Source: Legionella jordanis
Lineage (GTDB): Bacteria > Pseudomonadota > Gammaproteobacteria > Legionellales > Legionellaceae
Direction: 5' to 3'
Assembly: GCF_900637635.1 (NCBI RefSeq)
Contig: NZ_LR134383.1
Coordinates: 578,501-642,500 of the forward strand
Length of the DNA: 64,000 bases
Shown: positions 7,918-16,514 of the stretch, piece after piece
How the letters are laid out: each line of letters opens with the position of its first letter
Numbering within the stretch: position 1 is the stretch's first letter
Made by a program: the position numbers and the translations under genes
The notes under the pieces: model-generated
Seen by the model: the letters and a program-made list of their open reading frames with translations, nothing else
Database searches by the model: none
Told to the model about the DNA's origin: nothing

Positions 7918-9132
7918 TTAATGCTGATTGAAGTAATCTGAGCTTACACCATAAATGGAGCAGGCTAGTTTTTTATTCGATTTTTGTTCCCACTCAGGCT
8001 TATTCAAGACATCAATAGCATTTTGATAACCCGTTTTTATACGCAAATTAATGGCAGAACGTATAAAATTATAATCTTTAAACGAGTGGGAATAGGGTGT
8101 GCCGTTATAGATAATATGCACGACACTAAAGCGTTTCTCATGTCCAAGTTCCAATATTCTTTGTACTTCGGGATCTTTTTTCGCTTCTGGGCTTAATTTA
8201 CCACTTAAATAATGAATAGCTGCTTGTAAATTTTGGCGACTCGTGTAGACGTTAGTCAGGCGTCTAGAATGGCTTGCGTAGCGAATATCCTTTTGGCGCT
8301 CTTCCAATTGATCCATATTTCTGGGGAGTGGTCCTTGTAAACTAAAGCAATCCACAACAAAACAAAGCGTATCTTTCTCGGGTAAGGCATCAAGCACTGT
8401 GACTAGTGGTGTGTTGGCATAAATACCACCGTCCCAGAAATAGTCATCGCCAATTTTAATAGCTGGAAAACCTGGAGGTAGAGCGCCACTCGCCATAACA
8501 TGTTCTGGGGTTATGGTGATCATTTGATTGTTAAAAAATATCATCTCTCCAGAAGTTACGTTAACTGCGCCAAGGCAAAGGGTCACATCTTTATTGTCAT
8601 TGATTCGATCAAAATCAATAACGCGCTCAAGAGTCCTACGTAATTCCGTAGTGTCATAGTAGCTTAAACGATCAGGCGTTTCATTGCTGAGTAAAGTGGG
8701 AGGTAGGGATCTTGGTTTGAAAAATCCTTCGAGGCCAAAAAACAGGGAGTGAAGTGCTCCTAATCGATTGTGCAAATGATGAGTAAAATCCCAAGTTTCA
8801 AAATTGATCATCAAATCCAACCATAGATTTGGAGAAATGGTATCCCAGAATTCCATCAATTTATCAATTTGCTTTTCTCGGGGATTCCCCGCAATGATGG
8901 AGCTGTTGATAGCCCCAATTGAAACCCCAGCTAAGAAATTGGGGTGATAACCTCTTTCATGAATGGCTTGAAATGCCCCCACCTGATAAGCACCAAGTGC
9001 ACCGCCACCTTGGAACACGCAAGCAATCCGTTCGTATCTTTGCTTTTGCTTGGTGGCTTTTTCCGGTTTATTAATCAAACCGAGCGCTTTTTTATGAGCT
9101 GGTTTTTTCCTTTTTTTGGCTGCTTCAACCAT
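7918..9132 (-). CDS. Patatin-like phospholipase with C-terminal DUF3734-type region
   Basis: Predicted lipid acyl hydrolase, 404 residues from ATG 9132 (the frame extends to a TTG at 9147). The catalytic dyad is visible: the oxyanion motif GGGALGAY (42-49), the nucleophile elbow GVSIG with Ser71, and DGG near residue 234. After the patatin fold comes a ~100-residue C-terminal extension (RQKDIRYASHSRRL, then HIIYNGTPYSHSFKDYNF) characteristic of patatins carrying DUF3734, a group linked in other bacteria to polyhydroxybutyrate-related metabolism. The phasin-like gene nearby fits that link. The Lys-rich N-terminus (residues 5-32) is unusual. Substrate unknown. Confidence 0.88.
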   Translation of the reverse strand: MVEAAKKRKKPAHKKALGLINKPEKATKQKQRYERIACVFQGGGALGAYQVGAFQAIHERGYHPNFLAGVSIGAINSSIIAGNPREKQIDKLMEFWDTISPNLWLDLMINFETWDFTHHLHNRLGALHSLFFGLEGFFKPRSLPPTLLSNETPDRLSYYDTTELRRTLERVIDFDRINDNKDVTLCLGAVNVTSGEMIFFNNQMITITPEHVMASGALPPGFPAIKIGDDYFWDGGIYANTPLVTVLDALPEKDTLCFVVDCFSLQGPLPRNMDQLEERQKDIRYASHSRRLTNVYTSRQNLQAAIHYLSGKLSPEAKKDPEVQRILELGHEKRFSVVHIIYNGTPYSHSFKDYNFIRSAINLRIKTGYQNAIDVLNKPEWEQKSNKKLACSIYGVSSDYFNQH

Positions 9133-9187
9133 AATTGCCTGCTCCAATCCATGTGGGGAGAACTATGATTAAATTTATAGGCAAAAG

Positions 9188-9796
9188 CTATGCCAGTAAA
9201 GAAACAGCGTTTACCTCCATTAAGCCATTAATCAAGGCATCCAGGGGTAGTCCCAGGATTGTACTATCGCTGCCTTTCACTTCACGAAAGAACCATTTGG
9301 CCGAGCCTTCGTAATTATAGGCGCCGCAATTTTGGTAAGGCTGTTCTTTCCTTAAATATAATTCAATTGCGTTATCGCTTAAGTCATACATGCTTAAAGT
9401 TGCCACATCATGGCCCTGCCAGAGAATGTTGCCATTTTTAGCAATGCAACATGCAGAAAGTTGCTGGTGGGTTTTACCTCGCAATAAAAAGAGATGCGTT
9501 CTGGCATTCTCATGCGTCATGGGCTTATTGAGATTGATATCTTCAAAGATGCACAGTTGATCGGCCGCAATAACAAAATGTTCAGGATGGCGCTCGCTGA
9601 CATTAAGCGCTTTATTACGAGCCAAAGTATTTGCCAACGTCAGCATATCTTCACAAGACAAATCCTGTTTAATGCTTTCCTCATCGCAATTTGCTGGTAT
9701 TGCATCAAATTCCAAATCCAAAGACTTAAGTAGTTGGATACGGGCTTTGGATGCAGAGGCCAAAATAATTGGTTGTTGAGTAAAAAATTTATACAT
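9188..9796 (-). CDS. maf: Maf/YceF-like nucleotide pyrophosphatase
   Basis: A 202-residue Maf-family protein; members hydrolyse non-canonical or canonical nucleoside triphosphates to monophosphates. The N-terminal motif ILASASKARIQLL matches the Maf signature with Lys in place of the usual Pro. The AADQLCIF segment resembles the YceF subgroup (SDQ) rather than the GAD form. GSDSTILGLPLDALI near the C-terminus is the usual family ending. Its start overlaps the end of the ZIP gene by 8 bases, so the two are probably co-transcribed. Confidence 0.88.
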   Translation of the reverse strand: MYKFFTQQPIILASASKARIQLLKSLDLEFDAIPANCDEESIKQDLSCEDMLTLANTLARNKALNVSERHPEHFVIAADQLCIFEDINLNKPMTHENARTHLFLLRGKTHQQLSACCIAKNGNILWQGHDVATLSMYDLSDNAIELYLRKEQPYQNCGAYNYEGSAKWFFREVKGSDSTILGLPLDALINGLMEVNAVSLLA

Positions 9797-10544
9797 AAGC
9801 AGCCACCGATGCCATTAGTAAGAAGCCGATAATCACAAAGCTGAAATCGCGCAAATTGCAACATCGTTCTACCATAACACAACGCTCTAAGCCATGTAAT
9901 GTTCCAAGATACAAAAACGTTCCGGCGGAGGCTGCGATAAGAATGGGATCAAATAGTGATTTTGTTTCAATCCCATGCCCAAAATACCAACCTATAAAAA
10001 TTCCAAGAGGCGTCATCAAACAAAAACTTAGGAAAAAACCAATACTTTGCTTGCGACTGAGCGAACTTTTATTAAGTTGCACGGCAATGGCAAAACTTTC
10101 AGCCCATTTATGAGTAATAATTGCTAGAAATAACATAATTATTATGGAATTACTATTCGTAAATCCCAGGGCAGCCCCAAGCATGATGGAATGAATGGAT
10201 AACATGGCCCAGGCCAGGATTGCAAATGCGGGGTGGCTGGCACTATGGTGGTGGTAAATTTCTCGTCCTAAATGTTCAAACCACAAGAAAATCAAAAAAA
10301 CAAAACCCGTAATTATAAAGGCATAGGGATAGTTATAACCTAAAGCTTGAAACTGCAAACTTGATTCAGGCAGCATATGGAGCAGGGCTGCCCCCAAAAA
10401 AATACCAGTGGCTAAAGTTTCACCAATAGGAAAGTCCACATGACCATCACCGGCTATCTTTTTTTTAAAAGGGTACCAACCGGCAAGAACGATAAAAATG
10501 AAAATACCAACAGCAAGAGCTAATTTTAAACTGGCCGTAGCCAT
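9789..10544 (-). CDS. ZIP-family metal transporter
   Basis: A 251-residue inner-membrane protein with about eight hydrophobic segments, matching ZIP (SLC39-like) importers of Zn2+ and related divalent metals. Supporting motifs are LATGIFLGAALLHMLPE in TM2, a His-rich loop (YHHHSASH near residues 117-124) and the TM4-TM5 pair with HKWAESFAIAVQL in the position of the canonical HKxPEG motif. It precedes maf with overlapping ends. A CDF-type exporter is encoded two genes upstream, so import and export of metals are encoded close together. Confidence 0.85.
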   Translation of the reverse strand: MATASLKLALAVGIFIFIVLAGWYPFKKKIAGDGHVDFPIGETLATGIFLGAALLHMLPESSLQFQALGYNYPYAFIITGFVFLIFLWFEHLGREIYHHHSASHPAFAILAWAMLSIHSIMLGAALGFTNSNSIIIMLFLAIITHKWAESFAIAVQLNKSSLSRKQSIGFFLSFCLMTPLGIFIGWYFGHGIETKSLFDPILIAASAGTFLYLGTLHGLERCVMVERCCNLRDFSFVIIGFLLMASVAAYV

Positions 10545-10585
10545 ACCTGATCCTTTTATAAGTGCGTGTTCATGCCGACAAGTGC

Positions 10586-11545
10586 TTACACGCGCACTAG
10601 ATTAATGGGTTTATTATTAAGAAAATGAATAATATTTTGGCAAACCTCATTTAGCAAGCGCTTTCTTGCTGCCACGGATGCCCAGGCTACATGAGGAGTA
10701 ATGACACAATTATCAAGACCTATCAGTGGGTGATTATCTGGGGGAGGTTCTTGACTTAAAACATCCAGGTAGGCAGCTTGAATTTCTCCATGTTTTAATG
10801 CCTGAGCCAAAGCCTGCTCATCAATCAATCCTCCACGACTTGTGTTTATCAATACGCTGGGCTTTTTCATTTTCTTTAAGCTGATCGCATTGATGATATT
10901 TCGCGTGTTGTCGTTCAGCGGGCAGTGGAGGCTTAATACATCGCTTTGCTCCAGCAATTCACTCAAGCTAACCCAACTTGCCAGTGAGCTTTCGTAAAAA
11001 TTGGGTTTGTGGAAAATGATTCTCATGCCAAAAGCCTGAGCAATATGCGCTACCTTTTGAGCGATTTTGCCAAATCCTAGAAGACCCAAAGTTAAGTCGG
11101 TTAATTCAGTTATTGGTTTATCCCAATATGAGAAATAGTCTTGTTTTTGCCATGCTCCTCTTTGTACGGAGGCGTTTAACGAAGAAACCTGATTGCTGTG
11201 GCTCAGTAATAAGGCGAGCACGTGTTGAGCCACACTTTCCGCGCTGTAGCTTGGTACATTGGTAACGCTGATGTTGTACTTCGCAGCAGCCACGAGATCA
11301 ATATTATCCACACCGGTAGCCGTTTCACCGATGTAACGAAGCTTTGGCAATTGACTAAAATGTCGCTCACCCAGTTTAACTTTGTTGATGAGGATCATGT
11401 CGGCATTAAGAGCCCGCTCAATAATCTGCTCATCGGATGTTTTGTCATACAGTCGCACCTCACCCAATTCATAAAGGCGATCAAGACATAGCCCATCATT
11501 AATGAGCGGTATGGCGTCCAAAACAACGATGTTAGGATTGTTCAT
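10586..11545 (-). CDS. D-2-hydroxyacid dehydrogenase (glycerate/hydroxypyruvate type)
   Basis: A 319-residue NAD(P)-dependent dehydrogenase of the D-isomer 2-hydroxyacid family. Visible motifs: TGVDNIDL in the substrate domain, the Rossmann motif LGLLGFGKIAQKVA, the catalytic Arg in INTSRGGLIDE, the Glu in LDVLSQEPP and the His in NCVITPHVAWAS. ATG 11545 has AAGGA upstream and is preferred over TTG 11551. It overlaps the CDF gene end by 14 bases. Exact substrate (glycerate/hydroxypyruvate versus other) cannot be read from the sequence. Confidence 0.9.
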   Translation of the reverse strand: MNNPNIVVLDAIPLINDGLCLDRLYELGEVRLYDKTSDEQIIERALNADMILINKVKLGERHFSQLPKLRYIGETATGVDNIDLVAAAKYNISVTNVPSYSAESVAQHVLALLLSHSNQVSSLNASVQRGAWQKQDYFSYWDKPITELTDLTLGLLGFGKIAQKVAHIAQAFGMRIIFHKPNFYESSLASWVSLSELLEQSDVLSLHCPLNDNTRNIINAISLKKMKKPSVLINTSRGGLIDEQALAQALKHGEIQAAYLDVLSQEPPPDNHPLIGLDNCVITPHVAWASVAARKRLLNEVCQNIIHFLNNKPINLVRV

Positions 11546-12668
11546 GCTCAATCATTCCTTGCTGGTTGAAAATGCGCACCGTAAGCTCATGTGGAAAACC
11601 TGTTACATTCTGCCTTATCTTCTCAAGAACAGAAGGCCAGTTTTGCTGCTCAGCAAAAATAAGGTCCAAGACCATCTTGCCCTCGAGATAATGTAAGGTC
11701 CAGTTGGTCAGGCCTGGGTAATTGACTTTCCACAGGGTAATGAATTCTTTTTCGATTGCCTTGCGGCTAGGAAGATGAAAGGAAGGACAATTTTCTTCAT
11801 CATCTTCAGGGTCAACATGCACCGTTACATCCTTGACCCGCGCAAGTCCCTTGAGCAAAGACCGATGCACGTGTTGGGCAATATAATGTCCTTCCGAGAC
11901 GGAGATGAAAGGAGATACGAGAATGTGTACATCAATGAACACGTCCCCACCCATTAAACGGCTGCGCAATTGATGAATTTTTTCAACTCCAGGTACTGAT
12001 TGAATAATTTCTTCTATTTTTTGAAGTGTGGGGGCATCAACTGCAGTATCGATTAATTCTTTAACGCTATCCCAGCCGTAGGTAATCCCCATTTTGATGA
12101 TCATGAAACCGACGATGATTGCAGCAATGGCATCCAGGTAGAGAAATCCAAAAAAAGTACCTAGTAATCCCAGGGCAACAACTATCGAAGCGGCGGCATC
12201 GGAGCGATGATGCCATGCATTAGCTGTAAGGAGCGAAGACTGGATGCTTTTACCCACGTGAAGGGTCCAGTGAAATAAAATTTCATTGGCAAATATGGAA
12301 AGTAGGGCAATGGGAAAAGCAATCCAGCCAGGTTTAGTGTGGGTAGCGTACAAAATTTCATAAAAAGAATCCCAGGCAATTCCGGCGCCAGCGAGAATAA
12401 GCAACAAAGCAAGAATCAATGTAGCAGCGGTTTCAATTCGCTGATGACCATAGGGATGACTCTCATCGGCATCTTGACTGCCGTACTTGGAAGCAAAGAG
12501 CACCATAAAATCGGTTATCAAATCAGAAAATGAATGAATACCATCGGCAGCAAGGGCATGTGAATGATAAACAACTCCTCCAAGCAACTTCACCCCACCC
12601 AGAAGCGCATTAACGACAGCGCCAATTATTGTAATGTTTCTGGCCTGTTGATAACGCTGTTCCTGCAT
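11532..12668 (-). CDS. Cation diffusion facilitator (FieF-like metal exporter)
   Basis: A 378-residue CDF-family antiporter that exports divalent metals (Zn, Fe, Mn, Co) in exchange for protons. The HAxxD and HxxxD metal-site signatures appear as HALAADGIHSFSD in TM2 and HHRSDAAAS in TM5; six TM segments are followed by a cytoplasmic ferredoxin-like domain with IDVHILVSP and VTVHVDPEDDE. The C-terminal ~80 residues extend beyond the standard fold with an additional small domain. It sits four bases after tusA and overlaps the dehydrogenase gene, so the genes probably form one unit. Confidence 0.92.
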   Translation of the reverse strand: MQEQRYQQARNITIIGAVVNALLGGVKLLGGVVYHSHALAADGIHSFSDLITDFMVLFASKYGSQDADESHPYGHQRIETAATLILALLLILAGAGIAWDSFYEILYATHTKPGWIAFPIALLSIFANEILFHWTLHVGKSIQSSLLTANAWHHRSDAAASIVVALGLLGTFFGFLYLDAIAAIIVGFMIIKMGITYGWDSVKELIDTAVDAPTLQKIEEIIQSVPGVEKIHQLRSRLMGGDVFIDVHILVSPFISVSEGHYIAQHVHRSLLKGLARVKDVTVHVDPEDDEENCPSFHLPSRKAIEKEFITLWKVNYPGLTNWTLHYLEGKMVLDLIFAEQQNWPSVLEKIRQNVTGFPHELTVRIFNQQGMIEHEQS

Positions 12669-12672
12669 TCCC

Positions 12673-12903
12673 TTATTCCTTCATTAATTCCAGTGTAATA
12701 TGGATTTCGCCATTCAGCTCGGTGCACTCAATTAGCCGGTGGCCATTTATGCGGCACCAGCAAGGCAGATCGTGTTTTGAACCTGGATCAGTTGCGATTA
12801 CGGTTAATGTATCACCATGCCCAAGTTTTTTCGTCATATTTTGCGTTTTAATCACGGGCATCGGACATAGCAGACGCCGCGCATCCAATTCATAATGAGC
12901 CAT
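12673..12903 (-). CDS. TusA-family sulfur carrier protein
   Basis: A 76-residue TusA/SirA-fold protein. TusA accepts persulfide sulfur from a cysteine desulfurase on a single cysteine in a CPxP motif; here it is Cys13 in LLCPMPVIKT. It lies six bases downstream of the PP-loop tRNA-thiolase-like gene, which suggests it delivers sulfur to that enzyme rather than (or as well as) feeding the canonical TusBCD-MnmA relay. Partner assignment is inference from the gene order. Confidence 0.9.
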   Translation of the reverse strand: MAHYELDARRLLCPMPVIKTQNMTKKLGHGDTLTVIATDPGSKHDLPCWCRINGHRLIECTELNGEIHITLELMKE

Positions 12904-12909
12904 ATTTCC

Positions 12910-13953
12910 TCACAAATACCAATGCTGCGGAATTTCGTCAGCGCGCAGGGGCTGGACGGTCAGCGTTTGCCGTTCACCATTTAAATGTTGTACATCCACA
13001 TCAACACTAACCTCATCTCGTCCTGAACAAAAACGTGCGGCAATGCGCGCGCAATTCACTAAATCAGCAGTATCAGGGTTGCCTTCGATCAAAATCATGG
13101 GGCCACGGTGATCACGTATTTGCATGTGAATAAACTGGTTGCGATAGCCCGTTAAAAAATTACTCTCAGCTTCATCTCGCGCAATAATCAGCTTATAGTG
13201 TGGCAGGGGACGAATGTGCCTGCCAGCTTTCAAAAGAATAATATCCTCAATATCGTAATCACGGCTTTGACGATGATCCCATAAATCTTTCAGCCGTCTT
13301 GTATAGTTTTCATCCGTCAGAACGCAACAACCGCCAGCGGGTTGGGCAAACTCTTTTATGGACATTGATGCTGCCAGGCTAAGTTGAGGTTTGCGATTTC
13401 TGCCTTGAAAATCATACAAGGCTTCACGATTAACCCAGCCCTCGCGCTCAGGCAAAGTAGGTGGTAAGCGCTTGGCGCAGAGCGGACGTAATAAACGATC
13501 TTCAGCGCCGGATTTATCCGCAATTAAGGGCATAGTGTCTTTGCGCTGCGACTTGGGACGCTGGCCAATCACCTCGCCGGTAATTATAAAATCAAAATCA
13601 TTCTCAAGCATCCATTTATAAGCTTCCTGAACCATAAAAATTTTACAATCCAGACAGGGGTTGATGTTTTTGCCATAACCATGCTTAGGGTTTACTAGAA
13701 CCTCCTTGTAGGGTTCTACAATGTCAATGATATGTAACTGGATTCCAAGTTGTTCGGCCACCCATAAGGCATCATTGCGCAAGGGCTTTTCACTTTTGCG
13801 ATTGCGAATGGCAGAAGTATGTCCCGAGTGGCAAAATCCCGTATAAAAATTAATTCCTTCAACATGAATTCCTTGTTCTTGAATAACCTTTACGGCAAGC
13901 ATGGAATCAAGGCCGCCGGAAATTAAGGCTACCGCCTTGCGTTTTGCAGACAT
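12910..13953 (-). CDS. PP-loop ATPase, predicted tRNA thiouridylase, with NFACT-R-like C-terminus
   Basis: A 347-residue enzyme; I start at ATG 13953 (MSAKRK) rather than the upstream TTG. The PP-loop SGGLDS is at residues 12-17, which in this superfamily adenylates a uridine prior to sulfur insertion. A CLDC pair lies near 101-104 and GGCCVLTDENYTRRL near 205. The C-terminal ~100 residues (IRDHRGPMILIEG, then NCARIAARFCSGRDE) resemble the NFACT-R/DUF814 RNA-binding module reported fused to ThiI/MnmA-like PP-loop domains. With tusA adjacent, a role in tRNA 2- or 4-thiouridine formation is likely. It is not a standard MnmA or ThiI. Confidence 0.78.
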   Translation of the reverse strand: MSAKRKAVALISGGLDSMLAVKVIQEQGIHVEGINFYTGFCHSGHTSAIRNRKSEKPLRNDALWVAEQLGIQLHIIDIVEPYKEVLVNPKHGYGKNINPCLDCKIFMVQEAYKWMLENDFDFIITGEVIGQRPKSQRKDTMPLIADKSGAEDRLLRPLCAKRLPPTLPEREGWVNREALYDFQGRNRKPQLSLAASMSIKEFAQPAGGCCVLTDENYTRRLKDLWDHRQSRDYDIEDIILLKAGRHIRPLPHYKLIIARDEAESNFLTGYRNQFIHMQIRDHRGPMILIEGNPDTADLVNCARIAARFCSGRDEVSVDVDVQHLNGERQTLTVQPLRADEIPQHWYL

Positions 13954-14381
13954 GAGAAAACCTGATAACAAAATGTACAATATTTTAACCTTTCTTCGAG
14001 CCAGGTCAAGTCGTGAGTCATAAAAGAGCGTTTAAGAGGCCTGAGTAAATCTCTCACTTGGTAATTTATACAACAGCAGGCTACAAGCTTTATTTTCAAA
14101 GAGATTTTTAGGATGTGCACAGAATTATCCACAGTTTTTGTGGATAATTGCAAAAAAAAACCTAGGCCTATTTTTAAGAAAACCTAGATGGAGTAAGGGC
14201 TATGAAACATTCAAGAAGAGGAATAAATAAAAAAACAAGAAAGTTTTAAAAAGTTATCCACAGGAGGGGAATGAGAAAATAGAAAATTAGCCAAGCTATC
14301 TTAGCAAAGAAAAAATGAAAAAACAGGTCTTGACTTAATCTTTTCTAAACTTTTTTTCAGTTGTCTGCATCAGCGATGTAA
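13954..14381. other. AT-rich gap with three perfect DnaA boxes
   Basis: 428 bases without a gene. It contains TTATCCACA at 14125-14133, its inverted copy TGTGGATAA at 14139-14147 and another TTATCCACA at 14254-14262. The first two are part of a perfect 11-bp inverted repeat (14123-14133 and 14139-14149) with a 5-base centre. A-rich tracts lie between and after the boxes. This could be a DnaA-titration or DnaA-regulated site, or less likely an origin, since dnaA and dnaN are not in the window. Confidence 0.55.
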
Positions 14382-16454
14382 TCAGCCTTGCAGAAATTGT
14401 TCAAATTCACCCAGCCAGCGTTTTGAAATGCGGTGCGCTAAAGCAAATTGCTCAACCATTAATGTTTTCGCCAGCTGCGCTACTTTGGGCAACAAATCTT
14501 TATCTCGCTGAAGATTGGCTATTTTGAATTGACGATAACCGGTCTGTTTTGTGCCCAAGACTTCGCCAGCACCGCGAAGTTCGAGATCTTTTTCAGCAAT
14601 AACAAAGCCATCCGAAGTTGCACGCATGACTTGCAGTCGCTCAATGGACATTTGCGATAAAGGAGATTGATACAGTAATAAACAGTGCGATTGCTGACTT
14701 CCCCGCCCAACCCGGCCTCTAAGTTGGTGCAGCTGTGATAATCCGAGCCGCTCAGCATTTTCAATGATCATGAGACTGGCATTGGGAACGTCTACACCGA
14801 CTTCAATAACTGTCGTTGCGACTAAGAGGTCGATTTCGCCCTCTTTAAAAGCCAGCATAGTGGCTTCTTTTTCAAGCGACTTCATCCGGCCATGAATAAG
14901 GCCCACACGAATAGTCTTCAATTGCTCTTGAAGACTTTGAGCAGTGGCGATGGCTGCCATGCATTGTAATTTTTCCGATTCTTCTATCAAGGTGCAAACC
15001 CAATACGCTTGTCGGCCATTGGCAATGGCTGATCTTAATCGCTCAATGACCGGCTCCCTTTTTTCTTGACTAACCACTGCAGTGACAATCGGGGTGCGTC
15101 CTGGGGGTAATTCATCAATAATGGATAAATCAAGGTGGGCAAACTGCGTCATGGCCAGGGTCCTTGGAATGGGCGTGGCAGTCATTAGCAGTTGATGGGG
15201 AATTGAATTGGCATTTTGCCCCTTTTGCTGAAGAAGCAAGCGTTGCTCAACGCCAAATCGATGTTGTTCATCAATAATCACTAAACCCAACTTACTAAAA
15301 TGTACCCCTTCCTGAAAGAGTGCATGCGTACCAACGAGTAGCTGACAATCTCCATTTTCCAGCCTGTTAAGGGTTTCTTTACGCTCCTTGCCCTTCATTT
15401 TGCCACTCAATCGGCGACAACATAAACCCAATGGTGAGAACCATTTTGAAAGGGTATTTGCATGTTGCTCACTCAGTAATTCAGTAGGAGCCATTAAGGC
15501 GACCTGATAACCACTCGCGATGGCTTGGAGTGCGGCGACGGCGGCAACTATGGTTTTGCCAGCGCCTACATCCCCTTGAACCAGACGAAGCATAGGTTTG
15601 GTTTGTACTAAATCTTCCTGAATTTCCGCAATAACCCGCATTTGTGCTGACGTCAGGGAAAAAGGCAATTGTTTTAAAAAGGCATCGGTTAAATCTCGTG
15701 CTGCATTAATTTCCGGTGCTATGAAGCCATTGCGATGTTGCCTGGCAAATTGCATGCTTAGGCGTTGCGCCAATAATTCATCAAATGCCAGCCGTTTTAA
15801 GGCCGGATGCTGACCCTCTTCAAGGGCGATTAAAGAAGCATCGGGCGGTGGGCTGTGCAAAAAATGCAGCGCCTCTGGCAAGGGGAAAAATTTCTGGGCT
15901 GCAAGCTCGTCTGCGCTCATCCATTCCAGTTCCAACAGTTGCCCATGGCAGATTGATAAAGCTGTTTTTATGATTTGCCGCAACCGACTTTGACTCAGCC
16001 CCTGAGTACTTGGATAAATGGGGGTGAGATGTTCTTCAACGATGCATTCCTCCTGAGTATCAAGAAGTTGATATTCAGGGTGAATCATTTCCAAATTATT
16101 TGAAAAATCACGCACCTCGCCAAAGGCTCGAATCAAGCGGCTCTCATTTAAGGCTTTCACTTGTTGTTTGTTGAAATGAAAAAAACGAAGCTTAAGCAGA
16201 CCACTTTGATCTTCCACCCAGCAAAAAAGCATCATCCGCTTGCCGTATTTGATTTCTGTTTTACAAACCCGCCCGGCAATGACGGACCAATCATTGGGTC
16301 TTAAATCAGCAATCGGAGTTATCCTTGTGCGATCCTGATAACGATAGGGTAGGTGAAACAGCAAGTCTGCAACGGTTTTAATGCCGCATTTTTGCAGTTT
16401 GGCTGCCATGTTTGGACCCACGCCCGGTAAAATTTCACAAGTTTGTTGCAACAC
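14382..16454 (-). CDS. recG: ATP-dependent DNA helicase RecG
   Basis: The full-length 690-residue RecG, which remodels stalled replication forks and branches Holliday junctions. It has an N-terminal OB-fold wedge domain (~1-160), the superfamily 2 helicase core with GDVGAGKT near 293 and the DEQHRFG box near 395, ATPIPRTL (motif III), and the C-terminal TRG region (QLHQLRGRVGRGSQQS) needed for fork reversal. GTG at 16454 gives the expected N-terminus (LPGVGPNMA), although no strong ribosome binding site is seen. It is divergent from the permease gene. Confidence 0.97.
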   Translation of the reverse strand: MLQQTCEILPGVGPNMAAKLQKCGIKTVADLLFHLPYRYQDRTRITPIADLRPNDWSVIAGRVCKTEIKYGKRMMLFCWVEDQSGLLKLRFFHFNKQQVKALNESRLIRAFGEVRDFSNNLEMIHPEYQLLDTQEECIVEEHLTPIYPSTQGLSQSRLRQIIKTALSICHGQLLELEWMSADELAAQKFFPLPEALHFLHSPPPDASLIALEEGQHPALKRLAFDELLAQRLSMQFARQHRNGFIAPEINAARDLTDAFLKQLPFSLTSAQMRVIAEIQEDLVQTKPMLRLVQGDVGAGKTIVAAVAALQAIASGYQVALMAPTELLSEQHANTLSKWFSPLGLCCRRLSGKMKGKERKETLNRLENGDCQLLVGTHALFQEGVHFSKLGLVIIDEQHRFGVEQRLLLQQKGQNANSIPHQLLMTATPIPRTLAMTQFAHLDLSIIDELPPGRTPIVTAVVSQEKREPVIERLRSAIANGRQAYWVCTLIEESEKLQCMAAIATAQSLQEQLKTIRVGLIHGRMKSLEKEATMLAFKEGEIDLLVATTVIEVGVDVPNASLMIIENAERLGLSQLHQLRGRVGRGSQQSHCLLLYQSPLSQMSIERLQVMRATSDGFVIAEKDLELRGAGEVLGTKQTGYRQFKIANLQRDKDLLPKVAQLAKTLMVEQFALAHRISKRWLGEFEQFLQG

Positions 16455-16514
16455 AGTATGATTTATCTAAAAAAAATTTGATAATAACAGGAAATTAGTC
16501 CGAGTTGGCCTGCC

